Source: Psychrobacillus sp. INOP01 (GTDB taxonomy: Bacteria; Bacillota; Bacilli; Bacillales_A; Planococcaceae). Taken from it: 64,000 nt of DNA. The stretch lies in NCBI RefSeq assembly GCF_018140925.1, contig NZ_CP073315.1, positions 1-64,000 on the forward strand. The letters run 5' to 3'. Position numbers and translations under genes: made by a program. The notes below the pieces were generated by a model that saw nothing but the letters and a program-made list of their open reading frames with translations, searched no databases and was not told the origin of the DNA. Positions within the stretch are counted from its first letter, which is position 1. Each line of letters opens with the position of its first letter. Below are positions 24,589 to 33,222 of this stretch, in pieces.

Positions 24589-25152
24589 TTGAAAAAACAG
24601 AAAGCTTTGTTTATATTGTTTTATTTGATTTTTTTATTGTTGATTGTTGGTTGTACGAATAAAAATGTTGCTTTAACTGATTATGAGAATGATATAAATA
24701 AATTAGAAAGTGGAATTTTGGAACTGAATCAAGCTATGGAAAAACAACAACTTTTACACGAGGAACTAGATATGAAAATGAGAACACTTGAGGAGTCATC
24801 TATAGTTCTTCAAAATAATTTTTATGCTATGAATGAAATAGTTAACCTCACTATAGAATCCAAAACTGCTATGTTAAATAATGCAGAGATTAAAGGAGAT
24901 ATACTGAATTTAAATATTACCTTTACTGAGAAAATAAGAGATCAGAATGCACCAAATGGATTTCGTTTAGAGGTAACAGAGGGAGGTACTCAAACCTTAA
25001 GCATTTCTAGAAATATTCCTATTTTTTTGGTGGAGAATGCTACTTCAATAATCCAAGTAGATTGGGAAAAGGTTGTTACTCATAGAGGCTTGCTTCAACT
25101 ATTCGAAAAGAATGGAGAAGTTGTTTTCATATCTGAAATCTATCTACCATAA
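24589..25152 (+). CDS. Lipoprotein with coiled coil, unknown
   Basis: A 187-residue surface lipoprotein. The signal peptide ends at the lipobox LIVGC (Cys22). A coiled coil spans about 30-75 (DINKLESGILELNQAMEKQQ and on). The C-terminal half is beta-like (GFRLEVTEGGTQTLSISRNI to VVFISEIYLP). No family recognised. The start is a TTG after GGAGGGG. It is expressed alone, between repeat modules. Confidence 0.75.
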   Translation: MKKQKALFILFYLIFLLLIVGCTNKNVALTDYENDINKLESGILELNQAMEKQQLLHEELDMKMRTLEESSIVLQNNFYAMNEIVNLTIESKTAMLNNAEIKGDILNLNITFTEKIRDQNAPNGFRLEVTEGGTQTLSISRNIPIFLVENATSIIQVDWEKVVTHRGLLQLFEKNGEVVFISEIYLP

Positions 25153-25384
25153 TAAATATACAAACGGTTTGTTCTTCAACTCCCATGAAAATTCGATTGT
25201 TCTTTTTGCTTGTCAAAGTAATCTTCACCTAAGTCTAAGTACATTTCTTTGCGTGTTAGGAGATAATAGGTGATTCTTAAAATACATGAACAACTGATAT
25301 CCCTGCACGCTTCTTACCTTTTCTTGATGCGGTACGCCTATAAGGGCACCCAAATAGTTTTGGATCCTTTGACTTTTTTCATAT

Positions 25385-25420
25385 CGTGCTAAAGCAGCAG
25401 AATAGTTGAATAAGAGAAGG
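25385..25420 (+). repeat. Dispersed repeat, degenerate right module
   Basis: CGTGCTAAAGCAGCAGAATA then GTTGAATAAGAGAAGG. The bases 25153-25384 hold no gene I can support. They include TTCAACTCCCATGAAAATT, also found at 15223, and a short minus-strand stretch (RIQNYLGALIGVPHQEK) that looks coding but has no start. Confidence 0.55.
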
Positions 25421-25454
25421 GGAGTTTTTATGTCGCATTTGACAACAAAATGTG

Positions 25455-25480
25455 AAATAAAAAAGATGCCTTTTGGCACT
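25455..25480 (-). terminator. Terminator of the minus-strand hypothetical gene
   Basis: TGCCAAAAGGCA stem-loop with TTTTTT on the minus strand, 15 bases beyond the stop. Confidence 0.7.
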
Positions 25481-25494
25481 ACAGAGATAAGAAT

Positions 25495-25875
25495 CTAATA
25501 TCTATAAGCACTAAGCCAGTCAAATAATTGGTCATAGTTACTTGAAAATTTTACGTTGTCTTTGGTATTGGTATGTTCAAGGTGACTTAGAATGTCCCCT
25601 TCTTCTAATAAAAAAGCGACCGCAATAACGTTCTCTAGTATATTATTTGAGAAAAATTTGTCTTTCCACAATTTTTGTACAGAAAAATGTTCTGGGGTAT
25701 AACCTTTACGATTAACTAACAACTTATACTTTTTTCCTTGACCAATAAAAGAATAGCATGTTTTCTCAAATGAATTAAACCACGTATTTACATCAGTAAT
25801 GGATATGTAACCAGTCAAATTAGTAATAATAATATCTTCATAGATGGTTGTACTTAGATCTTTAATATTCAACAA
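25495..25875 (-). CDS. Hypothetical protein, possibly STAS/SpoIIAA-like
   Basis: A protein of about 126 residues. The order of short strands and helices (IIITNLTGYISITDVNTWF, then KYKLLVNRKGYTPEHFSVQK) resembles small SpoIIAA-like proteins that sense or bind ligands, but the match is only by feel. No signal peptide, no membrane segment. The start TTG 25875 is chosen 9 bases after AAGGGG; 25872 is equally possible. It has its own terminator. Confidence 0.55.
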   Translation of the reverse strand: MLNIKDLSTTIYEDIIITNLTGYISITDVNTWFNSFEKTCYSFIGQGKKYKLLVNRKGYTPEHFSVQKLWKDKFFSNNILENVIAVAFLLEEGDILSHLEHTNTKDNVKFSSNYDQLFDWLSAYRY

Positions 25876-25959
25876 AAAAATCAACCCCTTACTATCATTA
25901 TAAATTAAATAATGGGAAGGTGTAAAAAGTTTAATGTTAAATTACGCATTTCGAACAGA

Positions 25960-26092
25960 AGGTGCTTGTTCAACTAACGGGTGCTTTAGTAAAATAGACC
26001 ATCATTTCGATGGTCTATCTCTTAGTCCAAAACATCCATAAGATTTCAGCGATACAATGTGAAATGTTACACTTAAACTAACGCAGCAGGCG
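25960..26092 (+). repeat. Dispersed repeat, long unit ending at a gene stop
   Basis: TTCAACTAACGGGTGCTTTA, stem GACCATC/GATGGTC, AGTCCAAAACATC, CAATGTGAAATGTTACACTT, AAACTAACGCAGCAGG. It breaks off at 26091, three bases before the stop codon of the minus-strand YeiH gene; the second stem arm is missing. Confidence 0.85.
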
Positions 26093-26094
26093 AT

Positions 26095-27147
26095 TTAAGC
26101 AATAAAGAACGTTATGATGGATAGAATAACAGATGTAATGCTCATTGCAATTAATGGTCGTAATGCTTTTGTCCGAAGATCTCGAATACTAACATTTAAG
26201 CCGAGACCCACCATTGCTGCCGTAAGGATAAATGATGTGAAAGTTGAAATTCCGTTTGAAACACCATTTGAGATTGGAATGTAATTACCAAGAACATAGC
26301 TTCCGAATAGACTCATAAGAATAAAGCCTATTAGAAACCAAGGAAATTCAATATTTGTTTCTTCTGTGTTCTCGACATTATTTCTATTTATCCAATACAT
26401 TAAGATAAAACTAAGTGGTACAAGGAGAAGAACACGGCCTAATTTCGCCAACAGGGCTATAGCTAAAGCATCTTGACCTGCTGGAGCCGCTGCCAACGCA
26501 ACATGGGCAATTTCATGGAGACTGATTCCACTCCATATCCCGTAATGGATAGCAGTTCCAGGAAGAAGAGGCAGCAAAATAGTGTAGGTTATTGAAAAAA
26601 TGGTTCCTACAAGTGCGATAATACCTGCACCGATAGCTGTATCATCATCTTTTGCTTTTATTATAGGAGAAACAGCTGCTATTGCGGCGGCTCCGCATAC
26701 TCCTGTTCCGATTCCAAGTAGTAATGATAATGATGAATTAGCCTTCAAAAGTTTCCCTAACCATACAGTCACCAGGATAGCAAACACAATAACTCCTACA
26801 TCCCGAACAAGAAGACCTATTCCCTGATGAATAACAACATCAATATTTAGTTTCAAGCCAAATAATATAATAGCAAAGCGTAAAAAACGTTTGGCAGAAA
26901 ATTGGATGCCGCTACGAATCGCTTCAGGGTAACCAAAAATTTGCCGGTACACGACCGCAATTATGATGGCAATCGCTAAAGAACCTACACGATCAAATCC
27001 TGGAATTGTAGATAGCGCAAAACCAATTGCCGCAATCACACATGTAAAGGCAATACCTCCAAACCATAAGCCTAAAGTAGAATTTGGCGAAGGCTTTTTC
27101 CTCGGTACGCCAACCTTATCTATCTTGGCTAAATTTTGACTCACCAT
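26095..27147 (-). CDS. yeiH: YeiH/UPF0324 putative sulfate exporter family membrane protein
   Basis: A 350-residue integral membrane protein with about ten helices. Family signatures are FAIILFGLKLNIDVVI, GTGVCGAAAIAAVSPIIKAK, GISLHEIAHVALAAA and AAMVGLGLNVSIRDLR. The family is called a putative sulfate exporter; the real substrate is not proven. It is divergent from a LysR-type regulator, the same arrangement as yeiH-yeiE in enterobacteria, which supports the call. GAGGTGATG precedes the start. The stop is abutted by a repeat. Confidence 0.88.
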   Translation of the reverse strand: MVSQNLAKIDKVGVPRKKPSPNSTLGLWFGGIAFTCVIAAIGFALSTIPGFDRVGSLAIAIIIAVVYRQIFGYPEAIRSGIQFSAKRFLRFAIILFGLKLNIDVVIHQGIGLLVRDVGVIVFAILVTVWLGKLLKANSSLSLLLGIGTGVCGAAAIAAVSPIIKAKDDDTAIGAGIIALVGTIFSITYTILLPLLPGTAIHYGIWSGISLHEIAHVALAAAPAGQDALAIALLAKLGRVLLLVPLSFILMYWINRNNVENTEETNIEFPWFLIGFILMSLFGSYVLGNYIPISNGVSNGISTFTSFILTAAMVGLGLNVSIRDLRTKALRPLIAMSITSVILSIITFFIA

Positions 27148-27374
27148 ATCATCACCTCAATTTACTTTTTACAATTTCAGATTACTCTTGTTTCCTGGAT
27201 AAGGAAAATAACAAGTTATAATGAGGATGATAAGTTAAATCGAATAAATCATTTATTTAAGTTGAACAATCAAGAGTAGTTACTATGCCTGCCTAAAGTC
27301 TCGTATTTTACTGCATAACTTTATTATTTCCAATAATATTCACTTTTTTAATAGAAAAGTAAAAAATCATTGCT

Positions 27375-27380
27375 ATAATG
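27375..27380 (+). promoter_or_regulatory. Extended -10 of the LysR gene
   Basis: TTGCTATAAT: TATAAT with the upstream TGn element, 42 bases before the GTG start. No good -35 is seen, which fits an extended -10 promoter. Confidence 0.5.
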
Positions 27381-27422
27381 TAAATCAAAAATAGGAATTT
27401 ATTGCAAGGGGGTATTTTATCT

Positions 27423-28319
27423 GTGAATTTTCATTTACAAGTATTTGTTATGGTTGCAGAAAAGAAGAGTTTTTCAAGAGCAGCTGAAGAACTTCACCTG
27501 ACACAACCAGCGGTAAGTCAATACATACGTGCATTGGAAGATTCAATAGGGACCAGGCTATTGGAGAGAACTAATAAATATGTTCGATTAAATCAGGCTG
27601 GAGAGATTGTATTTCTTCATGCAAAAGAAATATTAGGTCTTTACACAAAAATGCAGTGTTTAATCGATGACTTAACACATAAAGCAATAGGTTCCATTTC
27701 CATTGGCGCAAGCTATACGTTTGGAGAATATATTTTGCCACATATTATTGCTAGACTGCAAAATCTATATCCAGAGATAAGTCCATCTATCGCGATACAT
27801 AATACAAAAGAAATCATTGATCTAGTAACGAACCATCAGTTGGATATTGGAATAATTGAAGGGCATTTTCAAGGGGAAAAGTTGGTTACCGAGATAGTAG
27901 CAGAAGATAATATGGTCGTCGTGGCCTCTCCTGATCATCACTTAATAAAAAAGAAAAGGGAAATTAAAATTTCGGAATTAGAGGAAGAAACGTGGATTGT
28001 AAGAGAAAATGGCTCTGGTACAAGAGAAGCTACAGAAAACCTATTTCGAAAATATGAAATGACACCGAAAAAATTAATGGAGTTCGGCAGTACCCAACTG
28101 ATAAAAGAATCTGTTGAAGCTGGACTTGGCATTTCTCTACTATCCAACTGGGCTATTGAAAAGGAGCTGCACAATCATTATATTAAAATTATTAAAGTAA
28201 AAGGATTACCATTTAAACGTAATTTTTCGATCTTAACAAATACCACCTATGAGACTAAAGTATTAAAATCATTTATCGAAACGCTTCATCAATACCTTTC
28301 TCAACAAGAACGTTTTTAG
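27423..28319 (+). CDS. LysR-family regulator (YeiE/CysL-like)
   Basis: A 298-residue LysR-type regulator. The winged helix is FVMVAEKKSFSRAAEELHLT then PAVSQYIRALEDSIG. The effector domain starts at about GSISIGASYTFGEYILP, a phrase typical of the YeiE/CysL group. The GTG start 27423 has AAGGGGG upstream. It is divergent from YeiH and probably controls it. CysL regulates sulfur genes in B. subtilis, so a role in sulfur or anion stress is plausible but inferred. Confidence 0.88.
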   Translation: MNFHLQVFVMVAEKKSFSRAAEELHLTQPAVSQYIRALEDSIGTRLLERTNKYVRLNQAGEIVFLHAKEILGLYTKMQCLIDDLTHKAIGSISIGASYTFGEYILPHIIARLQNLYPEISPSIAIHNTKEIIDLVTNHQLDIGIIEGHFQGEKLVTEIVAEDNMVVVASPDHHLIKKKREIKISELEEETWIVRENGSGTREATENLFRKYEMTPKKLMEFGSTQLIKESVEAGLGISLLSNWAIEKELHNHYIKIIKVKGLPFKRNFSILTNTTYETKVLKSFIETLHQYLSQQERF

Positions 28320-28504
28320 GATAAGAAATTTTAGTGCATCTTTTGTTCCTCCTAATTAGAAAAGAAGCCAATGATAGAACATGACTTCTGTAAAGCAATA
28401 AAAAAGGTAGTTCAAAATAGAATCTAAAAAGCCATTTTCATTTTAAATGTACCCACTATTTTTGTGTGGAAAAATGGTAAATAATAGGTGTGTTACATAC
28501 CGAC

Positions 28505-28524
28505 GATAAAAAACTGGGTGCTTT
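28505..28524 (+). repeat. Dispersed repeat, short left-end relic
   Basis: ATAAAAAACTGGGTGCTTTG, immediately beside the integrase pseudogene. The 28320-28504 stretch shows nothing else I can identify. Confidence 0.45.
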
Positions 28525-28533
28525 GTAGATAAT

Positions 28534-29032
28534 TTAATGGGCTTTAACAAGACGAGTTTGAGGGATCCGCTTGATGATGTATCGCATTTCGGCGACACTC
28601 ATTTTGTGTGGCTGTCTGGCTGTTACAAAAATAGCAGAGTTTTGATCATTACGGCTTTCTATATAGCGTTTAAGCCATATGTCGCACCATATATTAAAAT
28701 AAACTTCCCTTTCCTTGTCGCCTTTTCCTCTAACGTTCGCAGATTGATTGAACCAATTAATATGATTCTTTTCTAGCAACTACTTCTCCAATTCGACAAC
28801 CGCTAGAAAACATGAATTCAAAAATCGCTTTTTCCACTTGGGAATGACAGGGTTCACGAAGGTGTTCAACCTCCCGTTCGGTTAAATACTTGGATATCCG
28901 CTTACCTACTCTGGGCTCTTTAATTTTGGAAGTTGGATTCTTACTCAGGTATCCTTCTTCATGGGACCAACGAAAAAATGATTTCATAAAGCGGATACGA
29001 TTTGAAAGGCTGAGTGTATATTCTTTTTTCAA
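28534..29032 (-). pseudogene. Tyrosine recombinase/integrase, second decayed copy
   Basis: It is homologous at DNA level to the copy at 1.3 kb. The first frame gives IRFMKSFFRWSHEEGYLSKN to FMFSSGCRIGEVVA, where a frameshift near 28775-28780 follows. The second frame gives KNHINWFNQSANVRGKGDKE to AEMRYIIKR and a stray end (IPQTRLVKAH). The N-terminal domain is mostly missing, and so are HxxR, His and Tyr of the active site. Both copies lose the C-terminus after the same residues (RYIIKR). No activity is possible. Confidence 0.85.
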
Positions 29033-29040
29033 GGTGATTT

Positions 29041-29625
29041 TTAATGAAATAAAATGGTAACCGCAGTATAAACAAGTAACAAAGCCATGATGGTATTGAA
29101 AACGGTCTGATATTTAGCAATCAACTTCTTGAATAATGACCCAAACAAACTCCAACTGAATGTCCCTATGAATCCAATCACAGCTAACAAGATCACAAAT
29201 AGAAACTGAGTCAAATAATGGTGATAAAAGGGTGTAACGAATGTGGCCGTGACTGTAATGGCATAAATAGTTGCTTTAGGATTGATGAATTGCAACATAG
29301 CGCCTGATTTTAAATTATTATATCGATTATTAAATTGTTGTTCTTTACTAACTTTGCTCGTAATTATTTTATAAGCTAGATAAAGTAAATAGAGACAACC
29401 AAATAATTTCATAATAAACTCAACTTCTGGAAAAGCGGTATTTAATGCAACACTAAAATAATTAGCGAATAATAGTAAAATAAAAAATCCAAAACCTACC
29501 CCTAAGCAAAATCTGAAAGTCTGTTTCAAACCAAATTTATTGGCGTAATACAACGACATAATATTATTAGGACCCGGTGTGAAACTTGCGACAAATGCAT
29601 AAACCAATAGTGACAACATGGACAT
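29041..29625 (-). CDS. LysE/RhtB-family amino acid exporter
   Basis: A 194-residue membrane protein with six hydrophobic segments. The family signature is FVASFTPGPNNIMSLYYANK near the N-terminus, and GAMLQFINPKATIYAIT lies in the middle. LysE proteins export amino acids or derivatives with proton exchange. A fragment of an XRE-type regulator is divergent to it, with a perfect palindrome between, as often seen for LysE/XRE-cupin pairs. GGGAGTG precedes the start. Confidence 0.9.
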   Translation of the reverse strand: MSMLSLLVYAFVASFTPGPNNIMSLYYANKFGLKQTFRFCLGVGFGFFILLLFANYFSVALNTAFPEVEFIMKLFGCLYLLYLAYKIITSKVSKEQQFNNRYNNLKSGAMLQFINPKATIYAITVTATFVTPFYHHYLTQFLFVILLAVIGFIGTFSWSLFGSLFKKLIAKYQTVFNTIMALLLVYTAVTILFH

Positions 29626-29684
29626 AATGACTGCACTCCCTGTATGTTATAAAGCACAAAAATGCTTTATAGTGACTTGTGCTT

Positions 29685-29700
29685 TATATTGTACAATATA
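29685..29700. promoter_or_regulatory. Operator palindrome between LysE and the XRE remnant
   Basis: TATATTGTACAATATA is a perfect 16-bp palindrome. Near it, TATAAAGCA/TGCTTTATA (29649-29671) forms another inverted repeat. Confidence 0.55.
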
Positions 29701-29736
29701 GACGTTATAATGTAAATGAAAAATAGGGGACACGAT

Positions 29737-29883
29737 TTGAAGGAAGTACATGTGGTGGTAGCTAAAAATATGAAGGCATACAGAAAGGCTAATAAATTAA
29801 GTCTGGATAAGGTTTCAGAAATAACAAGCGTCAGTAAAACAATGTTAGGCCAAATAGAACGAGGAGACTCTTCCATAGCATGA
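29737..29883 (+). pseudogene. XRE-family regulator, N-terminal fragment
   Basis: The frame from TTG 29737 (AGGGGACACG upstream) gives a helix-turn-helix: NMKAYRKANKLSLDKVSEIT then SVSKTMLGQIERGDSS. It stops 48 codons in, where longer relatives go on to a cupin sensor domain. The bases after it (to 30071) show only a short unrelated coding-like stretch (WREIPNFEEKILTQLHSYKL) with no start. The LysE gene has probably lost its regulator. Confidence 0.65.
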
Positions 29884-30071
29884 CATTTTTTATTTATCAT
29901 GTGTTCCTTGGCAGGAGCAAATTAATTTATGAATTCTAAAAAGTAGGGGCTAGTGCATCACTTGGAGTCCTGGCGAGAAATCCCTAATTTTGAGGAGAAA
30001 ATTCTAACGCAATTACATTCCTATAAGCTACAGAAATTACTGGAACAACAGTTAGATTATTATCATCAACG

Positions 30072-30129
30072 GCAATCCATTGTGAAATGTTGCACTTAAA
30101 CTAAAGCAGCAGTTTATTTAAGAAGAAGG
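30072..30129 (+). repeat. Dispersed repeat, right half of the long form
   Basis: CAATCCATTGTGAAATGTTG, CACTTAAACTAAAGCAGCAG, TTTATTTAAGAAGAAGG. Confidence 0.75.
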
Positions 30130-30317
30130 TATAAATGGAAGGTAATCGAAGTAGGTATTATATGGGGAATATCCTTTATTGAACTACCGAAGGTTATTGC
30201 TTAAAAAGTGCACTCGCCTATTAGTCTATTTTGGCAGAAATATTAAAGTAGTTGGTAGGTTTCTTTGAATGTTTTGGAGATTTATATTGTTTTTTAACGG
30301 AAGGCGGAACTATAATT

Positions 30318-30722
30318 TTGATTGATTATTTTGAACGTAAAATAAGATTAAAAGACTTTGAAGTTTGGAATGTCCGAATTGGCAAACAACACTATCCTTT
30401 AGTCATATTAGATGAATTTCGACCTGCAACATTTGAAGATTTTGAAATGCCAAAGCTAATTTATGAAGAAGATAACCAACGTGTTAATTATGTATCTGCT
30501 ACATATTACTCAAAAGAACCTATTAAAGATGAACATAGAGAAATACTTGGTGAATTTGCACGAATGCTTACAGAACATTTAGCATTGGCACATTGTGAAG
30601 TTATTATAAAGATGTATCAAGAAAATCCTGAACAAGCGATAGACCGAATTATGTTAACTAAATATGGTTTCAAAGAGTCTGATATTCCTTTAGAAAAGCT
30701 ATGGCACTTGAATCAAGAATAG
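30318..30722 (+). CDS. Hypothetical protein
   Basis: A 134-residue soluble protein I cannot assign. It is acidic, with WNVRIGKQHYPLVILDEFRP, YYSKEPIKDEHREILGEFAR and a helical end AIDRIMLTKYGFKESDIPLE. No catalytic motif stands out. The start TTG 30318 is chosen because AAGGCGG lies about 10 bases upstream; the frame is open back to 30252. A repeat follows 13 bases after the stop. Confidence 0.55.
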   Translation: MIDYFERKIRLKDFEVWNVRIGKQHYPLVILDEFRPATFEDFEMPKLIYEEDNQRVNYVSATYYSKEPIKDEHREILGEFARMLTEHLALAHCEVIIKMYQENPEQAIDRIMLTKYGFKESDIPLEKLWHLNQE

Positions 30723-30735
30723 AGGTTCAACCTTT

Positions 30736-30826
30736 ACACTAACGATGCTTTTGTTAAACAAGACCATCATATCGATGGTCTATTTTTACTTTCAGAACAT
30801 CAACAAGGGTTCGGCGATACAATGTG
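30736..30826 (+). repeat. Dispersed repeat, left half of the long form, joined to a gene fragment
   Basis: CACTAACGATGCTTTTGTTA, stem GACCATCATA/TCGATGGTC with T-run, then CGATACAATGTG, where homology stops. The next bases belong to a copy of the ABM gene. Confidence 0.8.
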
Positions 30827-30831
30827 CTGTT

Positions 30832-30950
30832 TGTGAGATAAGTACCCCTCAGAGCTGCTTAAAATAGGGAAGGCTTCGTTAATTGTTTGTATAACTTCCT
30901 CCACTAACTCTTCCTTGATGACTAACATGGCTTGTTAGACAAACATTCAT
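30832..30950 (-). pseudogene. Fragment of a second ABM-domain gene
   Basis: The DNA closely repeats 18368-18490, the 5' part of the ABM gene. The minus strand encodes VIKEELVEEVIQTINEAFPI then LSSSEGYLSHK. An in-frame stop near the start and loss of the 3' half make it dead. It shows a partial duplication within the array. Confidence 0.75.
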
Positions 30951-31376
30951 TCATAAACTACTAAACTTCTTTATGCAATCTCATTTTGCATCTTCTCTTT
31001 TAACAAAGTGATCTTCCCTTAAGTGTGAGTTGGTTGCTTTTTTCAATTGAAAAAATTTGAGGTATCCGTAACTTTCCACTACTAGTACATCCTTGAGCTT
31101 TTAGAATACATACGTTGGGGATCTACTAAGGATATCCTCTTTAATATCCTTATTAAAACCAAATTTATCACCGAAGAAGAATGAAGTTGAAGGGAAAAGT
31201 CATCAATATGTTTATCGGATTCAAATACTTTCCATGTCAGTTGTTAAATTTTGGATTAGAATTATTTAAATATGGTAAAGATCAACGATTACTATAATTA
31301 TCAAAACTTACCTATTGAGTTATAGATATGATTTAAAAGCATACTATAGCTATATTAATAATAGGAGGGAAATTCA
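30951..31376. other. Gene-free stretch
   Basis: AT-rich with no convincing gene or repeat. Short hairpins (for example CTCATTTTGCATC area and AAGGATATCCTCTTTAATATCCTT at 31127-31150) are visible. The ribosome site of the methyltransferase (GGAGGG) is at its end. Confidence 0.4.
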
Positions 31377-32084
31377 GTGTCTAATGCTTATTTAGATTTA
31401 TTGGCTTATTTAGGAATTGGTGGTGCACATCCTGGAGGTTTTAGTCTAACCAAATCTATACTGGAAGTTGAAAAAATTCAACCAAATGAATCTGTGTTAG
31501 ATATAGGTTGTGGAACAGGACAAACTGCAGCTTTCATAGCAGAAAGATTTAATTGTCAAGTGATAGCGATTGATAATCACCCAATTATGGTAGATAAAGC
31601 TAGGCAACGATTTTATAAAAATGAAGCAACAGTCAAGGTGATTAAAGGAGACATACAAAATATGGATTTTGTAGATAATTCCTTCGATTTAATTATAGCC
31701 GAGTCTGTTATCGTTTTTACTGATATTTCGAAGACGTTAAAGGAACTTTTCAGAGTTTTAAAAAGTGACGGGACTTTAATCATGATTGAAATGACAGCTG
31801 AACAATACCTGCCAGAAGAAAAACAAAAAAAAGCATGTAGTCTATACGGCATCAATGAAATATTAGAGAAAGATGAATGGATATTGCGGCTACATCAAGC
31901 TGGATTAACTCAAGTTGAAATGATAAGTACTCCATCTGAGCTTATACAAAGTGAAATTAATGACATAAATTCATCGAAGAACATAAATATGGAACTCTTT
32001 GAGTTATGGGAGGAGCATAACGAATTTATACTCCATAACCGGGATTTCATCGGTTACCGTGCATTTAAATGTCGCAAAACATAA
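31377..32084 (+). CDS. SAM-dependent methyltransferase, class I
   Basis: A 235-residue methyltransferase. Motif I, VLDIGCGTGQTAAF (about 41-54), binds S-adenosylmethionine. Asp in VIAIDNHPIMVDKAR contacts the ribose, and FDLIIAESVIVFTD is motif IV. The C-terminal part is variable and would set the substrate, which is unknown. It starts with GTG after AGGAGGG. It stands alone in an area with few repeats. Confidence 0.9.
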   Translation: MSNAYLDLLAYLGIGGAHPGGFSLTKSILEVEKIQPNESVLDIGCGTGQTAAFIAERFNCQVIAIDNHPIMVDKARQRFYKNEATVKVIKGDIQNMDFVDNSFDLIIAESVIVFTDISKTLKELFRVLKSDGTLIMIEMTAEQYLPEEKQKKACSLYGINEILEKDEWILRLHQAGLTQVEMISTPSELIQSEINDINSSKNINMELFELWEEHNEFILHNRDFIGYRAFKCRKT

Positions 32085-32303
32085 GGAAATATTATTCCTA
32101 CTACAATGACTGTTCCTCCCATAATCAACAAATTTAAAAGACAATTCTGTTTTTGGAATTTCTGCAAGCATCTCTGCCTTGTTTTACAAAACTGAAATTA
32201 CCTTCAACTTTCATTCTCTAGACGGTTGTCTGATACACAATTTTATCAACTGCATATGTTATATAAGGACACGTCTGTAAGTAGTCTTGAAAGGAGGGTA
32301 AAA

Positions 32304-32558
32304 ATGAATCAATCTGTTTTATATAATCAATGTTGTAGGTTTCATGGTCAACGAGTGAGAATTACTTGTAATGATGGTAGGGTTCACGTGGGGGAAATTA
32401 CTAGAGTTAGTAGAAATATGGTCTGGATTCGACCTGATGAAAACCTTGGTGGCTATAGCTTAGGATTTTTTGGTGGGTTTGGAGGATCCGGATTTGGATT
32501 TGGTATCGCTCTGGGTGCAATTGCTGGAATCGCTCTAGCTTCCGCATTTTTTTGGTAA
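32304..32558 (+). CDS. Small Sm-like protein with glycine-rich hydrophobic tail
   Basis: An 84-residue protein in two parts. Residues 1-47 read like a minimal Sm-type beta fold (HGQRVRITCNDGRVHVGEIT then RVSRNMVWIRPDE). Residues 48-84 are Gly/Phe-rich and hydrophobic (GGFGGSGFGFGIALGAIAGI) and could insert in a membrane. The start at 32304 follows AAGGAGGG exactly. Similar short proteins occur in sporulating Bacillus relatives, but I cannot name a function. Confidence 0.65.
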   Translation: MNQSVLYNQCCRFHGQRVRITCNDGRVHVGEITRVSRNMVWIRPDENLGGYSLGFFGGFGGSGFGFGIALGAIAGIALASAFFW

Positions 32559-32776
32559 ACATATCCTATCTTATTAAAATTAATTTACTATTCCACTAGT
32601 ATAGTTTAACATTTACAATTGACGATTTTGACTCTGAGAAAAACTGTGCTGGTGGAGTAACATCAACTAGATGAATGCCAACAAGAGAGCCTTATATTAT
32701 ATACAATTATTATGAGGGAGAGAATTTCCGTATTTATCAAAGGTCCAATTTTTTCAACTGTTTACTACAGTAAACA

Positions 32777-32908
32777 ATGTTGTCAGATAAAAAATTAAAG
32801 CATTTTTCATTGTCTTGTATCGAACATAAGGTTGACATTATTTCCAGCAATGAACCAATAGTTACACTGATTATTCGAAAGATTGTCAACGAAGTTAATA
32901 AGTGGTGA
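32777..32908 (+). CDS. Short open frame, doubtful
   Basis: A 43-codon frame (MLSDKKLKHFSLSCIEHKVD to RKIVNEVNKW) with protein-like composition but no ribosome site. It may be a gene remnant. The rest of 32559-33222 holds only repeat modules and a terminator-like hairpin. Confidence 0.25.
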   Translation: MLSDKKLKHFSLSCIEHKVDIISSNEPIVTLIIRKIVNEVNKW

Positions 32909-32940
32909 GCTGCTGTATTTTCTATTTTCTCATTTAAGTA

Positions 32941-33030
32941 GAGCAGCAGTTTAGTTCAACAAGTCAAATGCAAATAGGTGGAATTGTTACGGACTTCACT
33001 TAAACTAACGAAGCAGGTTAGTTCAATAAG
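32941..33030 (+). repeat. Two right modules of the dispersed repeat in tandem
   Basis: First GAGCAGCAGTTTAGTTCAAC (to 32962), then ACTTAAACTAACGAAGCAGG and TTAGTTCAATAAG (32996-33030). The second is preceded by TGTTACGGACTTCACTT, a decayed form of TGTTACACTT. Confidence 0.65.
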
Positions 33031-33064
33031 TGTGTTGGAGGTCTGGATATCCTAGAGGGCTAGA

Positions 33065-33099
33065 AGCGTTAATCCAATAATGGATTAATGCTCTTTTTG
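33065..33099 (+). terminator. Terminator-like hairpin without an obvious gene
   Basis: AGCGTTAATCCA/TGGATTAATGCT stem, 4-base loop, CTTTTTG. It insulates the sigma-factor promoter from upstream reading. Confidence 0.6.
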
Positions 33100-33170
33100 T
33101 TTGTATAATCATAAATCTTGATGAGATGATAAAAATTATTTTCAACTCTTAAATAAGTTTTTTGAAAAAC

Positions 33171-33199
33171 GTGACGCTTTCATTTTAATTTACGTCTAA
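33171..33199 (+). promoter_or_regulatory. Candidate ECF-type promoter of the sigma gene
   Basis: GTGACG near 33171-33176 and CGTCTA at 33193-33198 are spaced as -35 and -10 of extracytoplasmic-function sigma promoters (CGTC-type -10). It lies 25 bases before the sigma start, so autoregulation is likely. Confidence 0.5.
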
Positions 33200-33222
33200 G
33201 TATATAGAAAGAGGTGAACGTT

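Noticed and set aside
25225-25479. Minus-strand frame of 84 codons
   Set aside because: It begins inside a terminator and crosses a repeat module; only a short middle part (RIQNYLGALIGVPHQEK) looks coding.
1293-29032. A prophage between the two integrase copies
   Set aside because: No capsid, tail, terminase or lysis genes are present, and both integrases are defective.
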